From contig CAZQHK010000006.1 in assembly GCA_964593455.1 (NCBI GenBank), forward strand, positions 62,001-126,000: 64,000 bases of DNA. The letters run 5' to 3'. Below, piece after piece: positions 34,715 to 43,856 of the stretch. The notes below the pieces were generated by a model, which worked only from the letters and a program-made list of their open reading frames with translations, had not been told where the DNA came from and did not search any database. Made by a program: the position numbers and the translations under genes. Each line of letters starts with the position of its first letter. Within the stretch, counting starts at the first letter, position 1. This DNA comes from CAZQHK01 sp964593455 (GTDB lineage: Bacteria > Muiribacteriota > CAYSPT01).

Positions 34715-35840
34715 CAATAGGACCCCTCCTTTTTTCAGGATTACAGCCAGGCAGTCGTCCACGGGCTCTAAAGCCCGCCGAGGAATAGTAAATCTCGGAC
34801 GGTTTGAACTGGAAACCCCGGTGTTCATGCCGGTGGGTACTGCCGGTGCTATAAAGGCGGTAAGGCCGTATGACCTGGAAACCATGGGGTATCAAATGAT
34901 CTTGTGCAATACCTATCACCTCTGGATGCGGCCAGGTCATGAAGTGGTGAGTTCCATGGGTGGTCTCCACCGTTTTATCGGGTGGCCGGCGGGAATCCTG
35001 ACCGACAGCGGCGGATACCAGATATTCAGCTTAAAAGGACTGACCAGGATCGATGACGAAGGAGTAACATTTTCGTCACATCTCGATGGCAGCAGGCACC
35101 TGCTGACACCGGAGAAAGCGGTCGGAATCCAGAAAGCGCTGGGAAGTGATATTATCATGTGTCTCGATGAATGCATTGCATTTCCGGCGGAAGAAACCAT
35201 GGTCCGTCTGGCCCGGGAGCGAACCACCCGCTGGGCGAAAAGGTGTTTTCAGACCTGGAAGGAAGTGGGAGGAGGGGCCTTGTTCGGTATTGTTCAGGGA
35301 GGAATGGTTACTGAGGAGCGGTTGCGTTCGCTGGAGGAGATAGTCGAAATCGGGTTTCCCGGTTTGGCTATCGGTGGTTTGAGCGTTGGGGAGCCCAGGG
35401 ATTTGATGTATTCTACACTGGAAACTCTGGCGCCTCACATGCCTGAAGAGCTTCCTCATTATCTGATGGGGGTTGGAGAACCGGTTGATATACTGTATGC
35501 GGTTGACTGCGGGATAGATATGTTTGATTGTGTACTCCCGACCAGGTTGGGACGGCATGGTTCGCTCTATACGCCGGAGGGCAGGATCAACATTGTCCGG
35601 AAAGAATATGCTACCGATGATCGTCCCGTGTGGCCCGGATGCGATTGCCTGCTCTGCCGTAAATTCAGCCGGGGTTATTTGAGGCACCTGCTCAAAGCGC
35701 GGGAAGTACTCGGGCTGACCCTGGGCAGTCTACACAACCTGAGGTTTTTCAGCCGTTTCATGGCCGATATCAGAGACGCTATATCAAACGGGATATTTGA
35801 TACGTTCCGGGATAATTTTCTCGAAAAATATCGAGGTTAA
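34707..35840 (+). CDS. tgt: Queuine/preQ1 tRNA-ribosyltransferase
   Basis: The 377-residue product shows the bacterial Tgt features: TPVFMPVGTAGAIKAV near 31-46, the catalytic aspartate region TDSGGYQIF near 91-99, GGLSVGE near 222, and FDCVLPTRLGRHG near 273-285 with the nucleophilic Asp. The zinc ligands are in CDCLLCRKF near 312-320 plus a His near 342. It swaps guanine 34 for preQ1 in tRNAs with GUN anticodons. No other queuosine genes are in the window. Confidence 0.96.
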   Translation: MTDNRTPPFFRITARQSSTGSKARRGIVNLGRFELETPVFMPVGTAGAIKAVRPYDLETMGYQMILCNTYHLWMRPGHEVVSSMGGLHRFIGWPAGILTDSGGYQIFSLKGLTRIDDEGVTFSSHLDGSRHLLTPEKAVGIQKALGSDIIMCLDECIAFPAEETMVRLARERTTRWAKRCFQTWKEVGGGALFGIVQGGMVTEERLRSLEEIVEIGFPGLAIGGLSVGEPRDLMYSTLETLAPHMPEELPHYLMGVGEPVDILYAVDCGIDMFDCVLPTRLGRHGSLYTPEGRINIVRKEYATDDRPVWPGCDCLLCRKFSRGYLRHLLKAREVLGLTLGSLHNLRFFSRFMADIRDAISNGIFDTFRDNFLEKYRG

Positions 35841-35904
35841 GAGTCAGCTTTGAATCAAAATTAGTGTTATTATAGGTAGATGTGAAAGTTTGAGATTCAA
35901 ATGT

Positions 35905-35932
35905 CGCAGGAAAGTGTAGAAAGTGAGGTGTA
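35905..35932 (+). repeat. Repeat-family terminus upstream of a TPR gene
   Basis: GCAGGAAAGTGTAGAAAGTG followed by AGGTGTA matches the terminus consensus. It abuts the ATG at 35933 and includes the GAGGTG Shine-Dalgarno. Confidence 0.65.
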
Positions 35933-36478
35933 ATGATGGAAGATAGACCTTCTGCTGCTGTATATTTAAAAGCCGGAAAAAGATTTTTTCAAGAGAAGAA
36001 CTATGGGGAAGCTATCTTGAAGTTCCGTAAATTGATCATCGAGTATCCCGACAGTGACCTGGCTGACAATGCTCATTATAACCTGGGTGTTATCTATTCA
36101 AAACAGGGCGACTATTCAAAATCGTTTGTTGAATACAAAACGATACTCGAACGATATCCTGACAGCGACGCCGCCGTTTGGGCGCCGGACATGATCGAAG
36201 AACTCAAAGAGAAGATCGATCCGTCCGCTCCGCTTTTCTACAAATCCCAAGAGCTCTATCGGAGCAAACGGCACGTGGAGGCGGAAGAGGTGCTCAATGA
36301 GATGCTGGAACAGTATCCCGACAGCGACCTGGCTGATAATGCCCACTTCAGCCTGGGGATGATCCGACTGGCCCAGGGAAGAAAAGAAGAAGCTCTGTCG
36401 GAGTTTCAGATAGTCAAAGAAAAGTATGCCGGGACCGATGCCGCTCAACTGGTGCCCGACATACTGGCCGGTATCTGA
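35933..36478 (+). CDS. YbgF/BamD-like TPR protein, no signal peptide
   Basis: The 181-residue product starts at ATGATG (35933 or 35936) after a repeat-borne GAGGTG. It is built of tetratricopeptide repeats with near-duplicate phrases: YPDSDLADNAHYNLGVIYSK near 44 and YPDSDLADNAHFSLGMIRLA near 126. These resemble the C-terminal domain of YbgF/CpoB. There is no signal peptide, so a cytoplasmic scaffold is possible. The internal duplication suggests recent repeat expansion. Confidence 0.75.
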   Translation: MMEDRPSAAVYLKAGKRFFQEKNYGEAILKFRKLIIEYPDSDLADNAHYNLGVIYSKQGDYSKSFVEYKTILERYPDSDAAVWAPDMIEELKEKIDPSAPLFYKSQELYRSKRHVEAEEVLNEMLEQYPDSDLADNAHFSLGMIRLAQGRKEEALSEFQIVKEKYAGTDAAQLVPDILAGI

Positions 36479-36494
36479 TGGGTGAGATAAGGCT

Positions 36495-37085
36495 TTGAAG
36501 TTTTACAGCTATCCTGAACCTCTTGCATATACGGGAGAACAGCTCCGGCCTCACTTTGCACTGGAAACCTTTAAGGTTTCAGGTGATTCTATTGTCTGTT
36601 TCAGGGGCCGGTGCGATGTCGCCGGGTCCCGGTTGGTAGACCTGGAAGACCGCCAAGCCGGAGAAACCATTGAAGCGGCGGAGATGCTTCACATCGTGGT
36701 GGAACATTTTGGTGTTTCTCTGGAGAATATAGTCTTGCGTCAGAGACTTTTGGTAGCGCTGACCGCTGAACTGATATACGAATTCCTGGCGAGAAATTAT
36801 TCTGAGACATCACTGTGCGATGTTCGTCGCAGCGGAGATGACATATTCGTTCTGGGAAGAAAAGCCACGGTATCTATTGCCTCGGTATCACCCGTTTCCG
36901 GGATGATCCATCTCGGGGTTAACATAGACCCCGAAGGCGCTTCTGTCGCAGCCTGGGGATTGGAGCAGGGGGGAGTTGACCCGGATGAATTTGCTTCCGC
37001 GCTGGGAGAAGCATACGTGGCTGAAATAGAAGGCGTTGCTCATGCCGTATCAAAAGTTCTGCCGCTATCTCCGGCGAAATCGTAA
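36495..37085 (+). CDS. DUF366-like protein
   Basis: The 196-residue product begins at TTG 36495, and no better start was seen. The segments DSIVCFRGRCDVAGSRLVDL near 30-50, IVLRQRLLVALTAEL near 77-91 and GVNIDPEGASVAAWGLEQ near 141-158 match my recollection of DUF366. It is predicted soluble and cytoplasmic. It lies 16 bases after the TPR gene and directly before the DUF2723 gene. The function is unknown. Confidence 0.6.
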   Translation: MKFYSYPEPLAYTGEQLRPHFALETFKVSGDSIVCFRGRCDVAGSRLVDLEDRQAGETIEAAEMLHIVVEHFGVSLENIVLRQRLLVALTAELIYEFLARNYSETSLCDVRRSGDDIFVLGRKATVSIASVSPVSGMIHLGVNIDPEGASVAAWGLEQGGVDPDEFASALGEAYVAEIEGVAHAVSKVLPLSPAKS

Positions 37086-37088
37086 GTG

Positions 37089-38747
37089 ATGAATAGTCCC
37101 GCGCGATGGGGTCGACCCGGCCATCTGGCTCTGCTGGTAACAGTAGTGGTGTTTGCTGTTTACCTGGGAACGTTGGCCGATGGTGTAACGTGGGCCAATT
37201 ATGGCGGAGACAGTGGAGAGCTCATCGCAGTATCCTACAGCCTGGGGATCGCTCATCCTACCGGTTATCCCCTATACACCTTGCTGGGCCGCGTGTTTAC
37301 GTTTATTCCCCTGGGAAGTGTTGGGTTCAGGGTAACTCTCATGTCAGCCCTGGCGGCGGCGAGTGCCTGTGGCATCCTGTTGCTGGTCCTGCATCATATG
37401 ACCCGGAGCTACCTCGCTTCTCTCCTGGGCGCGATGGCGCTGGGACTCTCAAAAACTCTTTGGGGACAGGCAAGTATTGCGGAAGTATATGCGCTTCATC
37501 TTTTTTTCATGGTGCTGTTGCTGGCGGCGCTTTTCCTGGAAAATAAAGATAAATCGGGCTATACCGGAGTGCCGTTTGGCCGCAGGTTATGCCTGATCGC
37601 GCTGTTGCTGGGATTTGGTTTTGCCAACCACATGATGACGGTGCTGATCGTACCGGCGGTGGCCGTATGGTTCGGAAGCAGGTTTCTGGAAAGCGGTAAC
37701 GGGAAAAGTGAAAGAATGGAAGCGCTACAAACCCGGCTCCTTGTACGAACCCTGTTAATGGCCGTTTTTTTCTTTAGCCTGGGAATAATGCTCTATCTCT
37801 ACCTCCCACTGCGGAGTTCCATCCGGCCGGCGGTTGAACTTGGACCGGTGCGGACACTGGCGAATCTTTGGGGACATGTCACGGGAAAGCAGTTTCAGGG
37901 ATGGATGTTTTCCCGCTCCACTCCGGAAGTGACGTACTATTTGAGAGAATACCGGGTTATCGATCAATTCTCTCTCCTGGGAGGATTGCTGGGGACCATC
38001 GGTGCCTGGGAGATGGCTAAATGCAGCCCTTTTTATTTTTTTCCGCTCCTGTGTTTCTTCCTGGCGGATCTGGTGTATGCGGTCAACTACAATATTCCCG
38101 ATATAGCACCCTACTTCATCCCGTCGTACCTGGTTTTCGCTATCTGGATGGCCTGGGGACTGCGGCTTTTATTGACCTATCGTTGGCCGGACTGGGAGTC
38201 GAGCCGTTGGCGGAAAACGGGAAGCGCTCTCTCGGCCGTGGTAGCCGTACTTTTTTCGGTGTGGCTTCCGTACTATTCCTATTGCCGGTTCGTAACGTTA
38301 GTTCGTGAAGCCCGTCAACCCGCGGCCAGGATGTATGCCCGAAAAGTGTTTGATCGTGTCCCCGAGCGGTCAGTGGTTCTCAGTATCGGCACCGGGGAGA
38401 CTTTTTCCCTCTGGCACCGTCAGGCTTGCGTTCCATGGGCGGCTGAAAAGGAAATAAAAGTGGTTCTCCGGACATACCTGGCGTTCCCCTGGTACATAGA
38501 TAAGCTGTCGGAAGAAAATCCCGATCTCGATTTCTCCCCGGTGCACACGCTGGCGCACTCATATCTCGGGCATTGGAACGACATTGATTTCCTCGAGTAC
38601 CGGCGTCGCTTGAACGACCTGACCCTGGCGCTGATCCGGACCAATTTCAGCCGGTGCACGTTGTACCTGACCAACAAGAAGTTATTTGATTCTGAAGAAT
38701 ATTTTCTGGCGCAGGCCGGTCCGGTGTTCCGGGTCCTAAAAAAATAA
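37089..38747 (+). CDS. DUF2723 multi-pass membrane protein (GT-C-type)
   Basis: The ATG at 37089 follows an in-frame GTG at 37086; both are next to the previous stop. The 552-residue product has about ten membrane helices. Its first periplasmic loop carries YGGDSGELIAVSYSLGIAHP, then TGYPLYTLLG, the DUF2723 signature with acidic residues expected for GT-C glycosyltransferases. The C-terminal 150 residues are soluble. Family members are thought to move sugars from polyprenyl carriers onto proteins or glycans; that role is inferred. A gene-poor AT-rich gap follows. Confidence 0.8.
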   Translation: MNSPARWGRPGHLALLVTVVVFAVYLGTLADGVTWANYGGDSGELIAVSYSLGIAHPTGYPLYTLLGRVFTFIPLGSVGFRVTLMSALAAASACGILLLVLHHMTRSYLASLLGAMALGLSKTLWGQASIAEVYALHLFFMVLLLAALFLENKDKSGYTGVPFGRRLCLIALLLGFGFANHMMTVLIVPAVAVWFGSRFLESGNGKSERMEALQTRLLVRTLLMAVFFFSLGIMLYLYLPLRSSIRPAVELGPVRTLANLWGHVTGKQFQGWMFSRSTPEVTYYLREYRVIDQFSLLGGLLGTIGAWEMAKCSPFYFFPLLCFFLADLVYAVNYNIPDIAPYFIPSYLVFAIWMAWGLRLLLTYRWPDWESSRWRKTGSALSAVVAVLFSVWLPYYSYCRFVTLVREARQPAARMYARKVFDRVPERSVVLSIGTGETFSLWHRQACVPWAAEKEIKVVLRTYLAFPWYIDKLSEENPDLDFSPVHTLAHSYLGHWNDIDFLEYRRRLNDLTLALIRTNFSRCTLYLTNKKLFDSEEYFLAQAGPVFRVLKK

Positions 38748-38980
38748 CAGCGGTCTTTGCAACGAGTTCCTTTGAGTCTATATATATAAGAAAATAATAA
38801 AAGTATTTCACCTTTCACCTGTATAAGCTTTCATTTCCCTTTGTTTTCAGCACTTTCTTGAGTTGTACAGATAACTTTTTGACATGTTTTCGATAATTTT
38901 TTCCTGTTGACTCTACAGTCCCCCCTCCTTGTGGCCGATAAGCCATTAGAGTGAATTCTCCAAGGGAGGCGTTATATTCT
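38748..38980 (+). promoter_or_regulatory. AT-rich gap before lipoprotein gene; weak promoter-like elements
   Basis: This gap of about 230 bases is clearly more AT-rich than its neighbours. TTGACA occurs at 38879-38884, but the 17-base-spaced partner (TCCTGT) is poor, so a sigma-70 promoter is not certain. A GGGAGGC ribosome site lies at 38962-38968, before the ATG at 38981. No gene was seen in it. Confidence 0.3.
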
Positions 38981-40291
38981 ATGAGTACAAGACGACGGGT
39001 TATTAATCTGACAGTTATTCTGGCCATCATTCTGGTGGCTACGTACGTGATCGGGTGCAAGGGGTCGGCCGGGATACGCAACGGGGCTATCAGGGGCAGG
39101 TGCCTTCAGATCAGTGGTCAGCCCATCCCGCAGGGCGTCAAGGTCAGGGCCGAGGGCGTCAACGATCCTGTTTCCCGGTATAGTCTTACCGACACCGGCG
39201 GCGAGTTCTACATTCCGGATGTGCCCGTGAACACCTACGAAATGTATTTCATCGTGGACGGGTACCAGTTGGCTATGGACGAGATCGGGGGCGGGACTAT
39301 CGGTACCGCCGTCACCGGTGTCCAGTACTGGGTCCCTTCAGGCTTGAAAGCCTTCGTGGAAAGCGGGCGCACCTATGAGCTGCCCAATGCCTACTTCAAG
39401 AAAATTCCGATGTTCCAGGCCATCACCGTGTGGGGCTATGTCAAGAACTATTATACCAACGGCTCCATCGTGGGCGCGGCGGTTACGATCGGTAACGGCA
39501 GTGCTGTCAGCGGCACCGATGGCCGGTACGAAGTGGCCGGCATCTACGCCGGCCTCAGAAAAGTCACCTGCACCATGTACGGGTACAACGATTACAAGGG
39601 TAGTGAGGGTACGGACGTGCTCATCAACGTAGGGGATGCCGGCGACAACATGATGCAGTACGATGTCAGGTTAAGACCTGAACCCGCTACTATCCGGGGG
39701 AGTATCCTGGAGAAAACGTATCAGGGTATCCTTACCGCCAGTAAAGAAGAAGAGATGGGCTGGGATTTGATTCAGCTTACGGTTCGTGATGTACCGATCC
39801 TGAAGATCAACGGTGTCGTAAACGGTAAAATTGATGGTCCCCAGTACACTTTGGAGATTCCATCCGGGCATTCGAATTACGTGATAACCGCTACTCATCC
39901 GTACTGTGTCGTCAACCCGGGTGATCTTTCAAACACGATTACCGTTAGCGCTACCGGGGGGCTTCAAGCCGGACAGGAAGCTACGGCCGATCCGTTGTAT
40001 TTGACCTGGAAAGAGGCTACCGGAGTTGATATTAAAGTGGTTACACCGGGCGAAAACCAGTCTGCCGGCGACAAATCTCTGGTCATGATCGACTTCGCCA
40101 ATCCGAGTTCCGATGAGGTTACGTGGTCGGGCACCACTGAGACATCCGATCCGGTTGAATTCACCGCCATACCTATCGGTATCCGGAAGTTCAGCACAGC
40201 CTCGTCCGGACTTAGTAGCGTAACCGATATCCAGGACGAGAAAATCCGGGTAACGGAGCAAACCAGGGCGATTACCTTGCCGCTTGACTGA
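38981..40291 (+). CDS. Lipoprotein with carboxypeptidase-regulatory-like repeats
   Basis: A GTG at 38951 is in frame, but the ATG at 38981 follows GGGAGGC and gives a clear lipoprotein signal: TRRR, a hydrophobic helix, then YVIGC with the modified Cys at about 26. The 436-residue product has several carboxypeptidase regulatory-like/Ig-like units (IRGRCLQISGQPIPQGVKV; TVWGYVKNYYTNGSIVGAAV; TIRGSILEKTYQG). Each has a G-x-Y or G-x-F turn followed by VP/IY. Such proteins are surface exposed. The high-GC codons resemble those of the giant protein at the window's left end. Confidence 0.75.
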   Translation: MSTRRRVINLTVILAIILVATYVIGCKGSAGIRNGAIRGRCLQISGQPIPQGVKVRAEGVNDPVSRYSLTDTGGEFYIPDVPVNTYEMYFIVDGYQLAMDEIGGGTIGTAVTGVQYWVPSGLKAFVESGRTYELPNAYFKKIPMFQAITVWGYVKNYYTNGSIVGAAVTIGNGSAVSGTDGRYEVAGIYAGLRKVTCTMYGYNDYKGSEGTDVLINVGDAGDNMMQYDVRLRPEPATIRGSILEKTYQGILTASKEEEMGWDLIQLTVRDVPILKINGVVNGKIDGPQYTLEIPSGHSNYVITATHPYCVVNPGDLSNTITVSATGGLQAGQEATADPLYLTWKEATGVDIKVVTPGENQSAGDKSLVMIDFANPSSDEVTWSGTTETSDPVEFTAIPIGIRKFSTASSGLSSVTDIQDEKIRVTEQTRAITLPLD

Positions 40292-40315
40292 GGTTTAAGG
40301 GAGGCCGGATCCCGA

Positions 40316-40642
40316 TCACTCGTCCAGCAGCGGGGAAACCTGCAGGACGTTGAGCAAACCGGTCATCCGGAAGATATTGAGAATATCGGGCGGAGCGTTC
40401 ACTATTTCGAACCTCCGCCCTTTCCGTTCCGACCGCTTGTAAGCCCGCATGATAAGAGAAAGCCCGGAACTGGTAAGCATGTTTACTTCCTTGAGGTCAA
40501 AGATAACATGTTCAGGCGGGTTGATAGTTAGCAGATCGACCCGGTCTTGAATCGTCATCAGGTGGTCGATCTTCACACCGATGTCCCCGATAAGACGAAT
40601 ACGAACCGTGTCTCCCTCTTTCTCCCACTTCACCTCTGACAT
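40316..40642 (-). CDS. STAS-domain anti-sigma-factor antagonist-like protein
   Basis: A longer frame reaches 40789, but the ATG at 40642 follows AGGAGG and gives a 108-residue STAS protein. The phosphorylatable-serine loop is in EVNMLTSSGLSLIMRAYK near 56-73, matching the DSSGLG-type loop of SpoIIAA/RsbV. Such proteins bind an anti-sigma kinase and are released by a PP2C phosphatase. A possible partner phosphatase is at 57150-58925 and a second STAS protein at 48339. It is convergent with the lipoprotein gene and divergent from accD. Confidence 0.85.
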   Translation of the reverse strand: MSEVKWEKEGDTVRIRLIGDIGVKIDHLMTIQDRVDLLTINPPEHVIFDLKEVNMLTSSGLSLIMRAYKRSERKGRRFEIVNAPPDILNIFRMTGLLNVLQVSPLLDE

Positions 40643-40783
40643 CACACAATCCTCCTGTACTCCTACATTATAGCCACAACGTCCGAATAATTCAACTATC
40701 TTTCTTTCATTATTTTTCTTGCTTATTGGAGAGCATAAGATGGTCGCAAGTGTACCAGGCGGTGTCCGAGTTTGATTATCTCG

Positions 40784-40813
40784 TTGCATTCATGGAAAGC
40801 CTTGGTATATAAT
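40784..40813 (+). promoter_or_regulatory. Sigma-70-type promoter for accDA
   Basis: TTGCAT at 40784-40789 and a perfect TATAAT at 40808-40813 are separated by 18 bases. They lie about 40 bases before the accD start, and no other promoter is needed for the accD-accA pair. Confidence 0.7.
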
Positions 40814-40851
40814 TTTAAAAAAACACTTGACAGTTTTAGGGAGGTGCCTCT

Positions 40852-41673
40852 TTGGGTTGGTTTAGTAAGAGGTTGTTGGGTAAAAAAGGCAAAACAGGGC
40901 TCTGGCAGAAATGTGATGGATGCGATGTTCCCATTTTCCGCAAAGATCTTGAAAGTAACCTTAATGTCTGTCCAACCTGCGGACATCACTTTAAAATGAA
41001 CGCCCGTGAGCGGATCGATCTGCTGGTGGACCGTAAAAGTTTTACCGAGATCGATGAGTCTGTCATGTCGTGTGACCCGCTTAATTTTTTCGATAAAAAA
41101 CCGTATCCTGAACGGCTTAATGCCAGCATCGAAAAAACCGGATGTAATTCTGCCGTCCTCACCGGAATGGCCAGGATTGATAAGATGCCGGTGGCCATCG
41201 GGGCTTTGAATTTCGCCTTCATGGGAGGAAGCATGGGCAGCGTTGTGGGAGAGAAGGTGACCCGGCTCATCGAACGCGCCGCGGCGGATAAAATTCCGCT
41301 TATCATCACCTCCATGTCGGGTGGTGCCCGTATGCAAGAAGGAATATTGTCGCTTATGCAGATGGCTAAAACCTCGGCGGCGCTCGGCCGGTTGAGGGAA
41401 GTGCCGGCGCCGTACCTGTCTATTATGGCCCACCCCACAACTGCCGGGGTGGCAGCCAGTTTTGCCATGCTCGGTGATGTCAATATAGCGGAACCAAAAG
41501 CTCTGGTTGGGTTTGCCGGCCCCAGGGTCATCGAGCAGACGATCAGGCAAACTCTGCCGCCCGGATTTCAGAAAAGCGAGTTTGTACTGGAGCATGGTTT
41601 TTTGGATATCGTCGTCGATCGCCGTCAACTCAGGGACACGGTGATCAAGGTGCTTAGATTTTTCGTCGAATAG
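40852..41673 (+). CDS. accD: Acetyl-CoA carboxylase carboxyltransferase subunit beta
   Basis: The 273-residue product starts at TTG 40852 after GGGAGGTG. The N-terminal zinc finger uses Cys pairs in CDGCDVP (23-26) and CPTCGHHF (42-45). The carboxyltransferase core shows GALNFAFMGGSMGSVVGEK near 120-138 and SGGARMQEG near 156-164. With AccA it transfers carboxyl from carboxybiotin to acetyl-CoA in fatty-acid synthesis. The accA gene follows 59 bases later, and the two are driven from the promoter at 40784. Confidence 0.96.
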   Translation: MGWFSKRLLGKKGKTGLWQKCDGCDVPIFRKDLESNLNVCPTCGHHFKMNARERIDLLVDRKSFTEIDESVMSCDPLNFFDKKPYPERLNASIEKTGCNSAVLTGMARIDKMPVAIGALNFAFMGGSMGSVVGEKVTRLIERAAADKIPLIITSMSGGARMQEGILSLMQMAKTSAALGRLREVPAPYLSIMAHPTTAGVAASFAMLGDVNIAEPKALVGFAGPRVIEQTIRQTLPPGFQKSEFVLEHGFLDIVVDRRQLRDTVIKVLRFFVE

Positions 41674-41732
41674 GGACCAGCGCGCAGCGCCGTGCCCGTT
41701 GAAAAACAAATGCGCGTTGAGGAGAATAAACC

Positions 41733-42674
41733 ATGGAAAACACCGGTTCTTTTATCGAGAGCATCGATGGTATTGAATCCCAGATAGAAAAGTACAAACT
41801 TCTAGCCAGAGATCAGGGAATGGATGTCTCCGAGGTGATAGAAGCCCTGGAGCGGCAACGGGATAGGATGTTCAAGAATATCGATCCGTGGGACAGGGTA
41901 AAACTGGCCCGCCATCCCGATCGTCCTCTGGCCCTGGATTATATAAAAGCTCTCTTCGAGGATTTTATACCGCTTCACGGGGATAGACTCTTCGCTGACG
42001 ACAAGGCTCTCATGGGGGGCCTTGCTCGTTTTCATGGGCAGTCCTGCATGGTTATCGGGCAACAGAAAGGTAGAGACACCTCCGACAGAATCTACCGTAA
42101 TTTCGGTATGTGCCGTCCGGAGGGATACCGGAAAGCTATTAGGCTTATGCGAATGGCTGCCAGATTCAATAAACCCATCATTGTATTTATTGATACCCAG
42201 GGCGCCTATCCCGGCATCGGCGCTGAAGAGCGGGGCCAGGCAGAAGCCATTGCCAAAAACCTGGAAGTGATGTCACAATTGTCGACTCCCATCATCGTGA
42301 CAGTCGTTGGTGAAGGCGGATCTGGAGGAGCGTTGGGAATTGGTGTCGGCGACCGCGTGCTCATGCTGGAAAACGCCATATACTCGGTGATATCTCCCGA
42401 GGGATGCGCCGCCATATTATGGCGTGATGCAGCCATGGCGCCGAAAGCAGCCAGGGCATTGCGGATGACTGCCGGTGATCTTTTACCCCTGGGTATTATC
42501 GATGACATTATCAGAGAACCTTCCGGAGGCGCTCACCGTTCGCCGGAAAAGCAGTTTGCGCTGGTAGGGGAAGCCTTACAGAAATATCTCAATGAGCTCA
42601 ATAAAATGGATTCCGCCAGCCTGATTAGCAGCCGTTACGATAAATTCCGGAAAATGGGCCGGTTTTTAGGGTGA
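41733..42674 (+). CDS. accA: Acetyl-CoA carboxylase carboxyltransferase subunit alpha
   Basis: The 313-residue product opens with a helical segment (SIDGIESQIEKYKLLARDQG), then WDRVKLARHPDRP, GQQKGRDTSDRIYRNFGM and PEGYRKAIRLMRMA, all standard AccA. The catalytic region FIDTQGAYPGIGAEERGQAE lies near 151-170 and GEGGSGGALGIGVGD near 190-204. It pairs with AccD in the first committed step of fatty-acid synthesis. The start follows GAGGAG. Confidence 0.96.
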   Translation: MENTGSFIESIDGIESQIEKYKLLARDQGMDVSEVIEALERQRDRMFKNIDPWDRVKLARHPDRPLALDYIKALFEDFIPLHGDRLFADDKALMGGLARFHGQSCMVIGQQKGRDTSDRIYRNFGMCRPEGYRKAIRLMRMAARFNKPIIVFIDTQGAYPGIGAEERGQAEAIAKNLEVMSQLSTPIIVTVVGEGGSGGALGIGVGDRVLMLENAIYSVISPEGCAAILWRDAAMAPKAARALRMTAGDLLPLGIIDDIIREPSGGAHRSPEKQFALVGEALQKYLNELNKMDSASLISSRYDKFRKMGRFLG

Positions 42675-42741
42675 AGTCTTCCGGGTATAAGTCCGAAGAC
42701 CGGCGGAATTTATGATCTGACCGGTGAAAGGTGCGTTGCCG

Positions 42742-43845
42742 TTGAAGGATGACCTCCGAAATCTGCAAGATGCGGAGGAATTGCTCAACCGAGGGCGTCT
42801 TCGTGGTTTTCTTTATGACGACGAGCTATCCTGGTGGTTGAGTCAACAGTTTGGTGAAGCCAGCGAAGCCTCTCTCTCTGTCATGCGCGAGCATGTTATG
42901 GAGCAGGGTATTCAGTTGATCAGCCGGAAGGATGTCATCGGCGAACCGGGTAAGAAAACCAGGCGTCGCTCTTCGAAAACGGCAAATCCGGCAGGCTCGG
43001 CCGCCGATGAACACTTGAGCTTGGAAGACACAGTGAAACTCTATCTGGATGAACTCCGGAAAGTCTCACTGCTGACAGAAGTCCAGGAGGTCGATCTGGC
43101 CAAACGGATTGAGGCCGGAGACCAGGACGCGAAGAAGCACTTGATCGAAGCCAATCTCCGGCTGGTGGTCAATATAGCCAAGAAGTACGCTCACACGGGG
43201 TTGTTGTTTCTCGACCTCGTGCAGGAGGGGAACATAGGGCTCATGAAGTCCGTTGATAAATTCGAGTACAAGCTCGGTTATAAGTTTTCGACCTACGCCA
43301 CCTGGTGGATCAAGCAAGCTATAACCAGGGCGATAGCGGAACAGTCGCGGACAATACGGGTACCGGTCCATATAGTGGAAGAGGTCTACAAGTACAAGAA
43401 GACGCTTCGAAACCTCCAGGCGACTCTCGGGCGGGAACCTACTTTTGATGAGATACGTGAGCAGATAGGAGTTTCCGCCTCGAAACTAAAAGAACTAATG
43501 GAAATCACTAAGGAACCGGTATCTCTCGATATGAATGTTGGCGGCGACGATTCTTTCCTTTCAAATTTTGTGGAAGATTCTTCTGTGCTTTCTCCCGAAG
43601 AAGGTGTGTTTACCAAGTTTCTGAAGCAGCAGATAGAGCACGTGCTGTCTGATCTTACCGAAAAGGAAAAACAAGTTATTCATTTACGATTCGGTTTAAA
43701 CGACGGAGTCCCGAGATCTCTGGAGGATATCGGGAAGATATTTAATGTTACCAGAGAGAGAATCCGTCAGATTGAAGATAAAGCTTTACAAAAGCTGCGG
43801 CATAAAAGAAGAAGCGACCGACTTTCAGACTACTTCTATGAGTGA
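42742..43845 (+). CDS. rpoD: Primary sigma factor RpoD/SigA (short type)
   Basis: An in-frame GTG at 42724 lacks a ribosome site; TTG 42742 has AAGGTG eight bases upstream, giving 367 residues. Region 1.2 begins near [20 protein letters not shown], region 2 has [27 protein letters not shown] with the -10 contact RxTYAxWWI variant ([18 protein letters not shown]), and region 4.2 has [19 protein letters not shown]. The large spacer of proteobacterial sigma-70 is missing, as in Gram-positive SigA. The consensus TTGACA/TATAAT promoters in this window fit its use. Region 1.1 is short. Confidence 0.93.
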   Translation: MKDDLRNLQDAEELLNRGRLRGFLYDDELSWWLSQQFGEASEASLSVMREHVMEQGIQLISRKDVIGEPGKKTRRRSSKTANPAGSAADEHLSLEDTVKLYLDELRKVSLLTEVQEVDLAKRIEAGDQDAKKHLIEANLRLVVNIAKKYAHTGLLFLDLVQEGNIGLMKSVDKFEYKLGYKFSTYATWWIKQAITRAIAEQSRTIRVPVHIVEEVYKYKKTLRNLQATLGREPTFDEIREQIGVSASKLKELMEITKEPVSLDMNVGGDDSFLSNFVEDSSVLSPEEGVFTKFLKQQIEHVLSDLTEKEKQVIHLRFGLNDGVPRSLEDIGKIFNVTRERIRQIEDKALQKLRHKRRSDRLSDYFYE

Positions 43846-43856
43846 GGTGATTAAAC

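Noticed and set aside
38815..39081. 88-codon minus-strand frame before the lipoprotein gene
   Set aside because: It overlaps the lipoprotein start region and the AT-rich gap and shows no family features or ribosome site.
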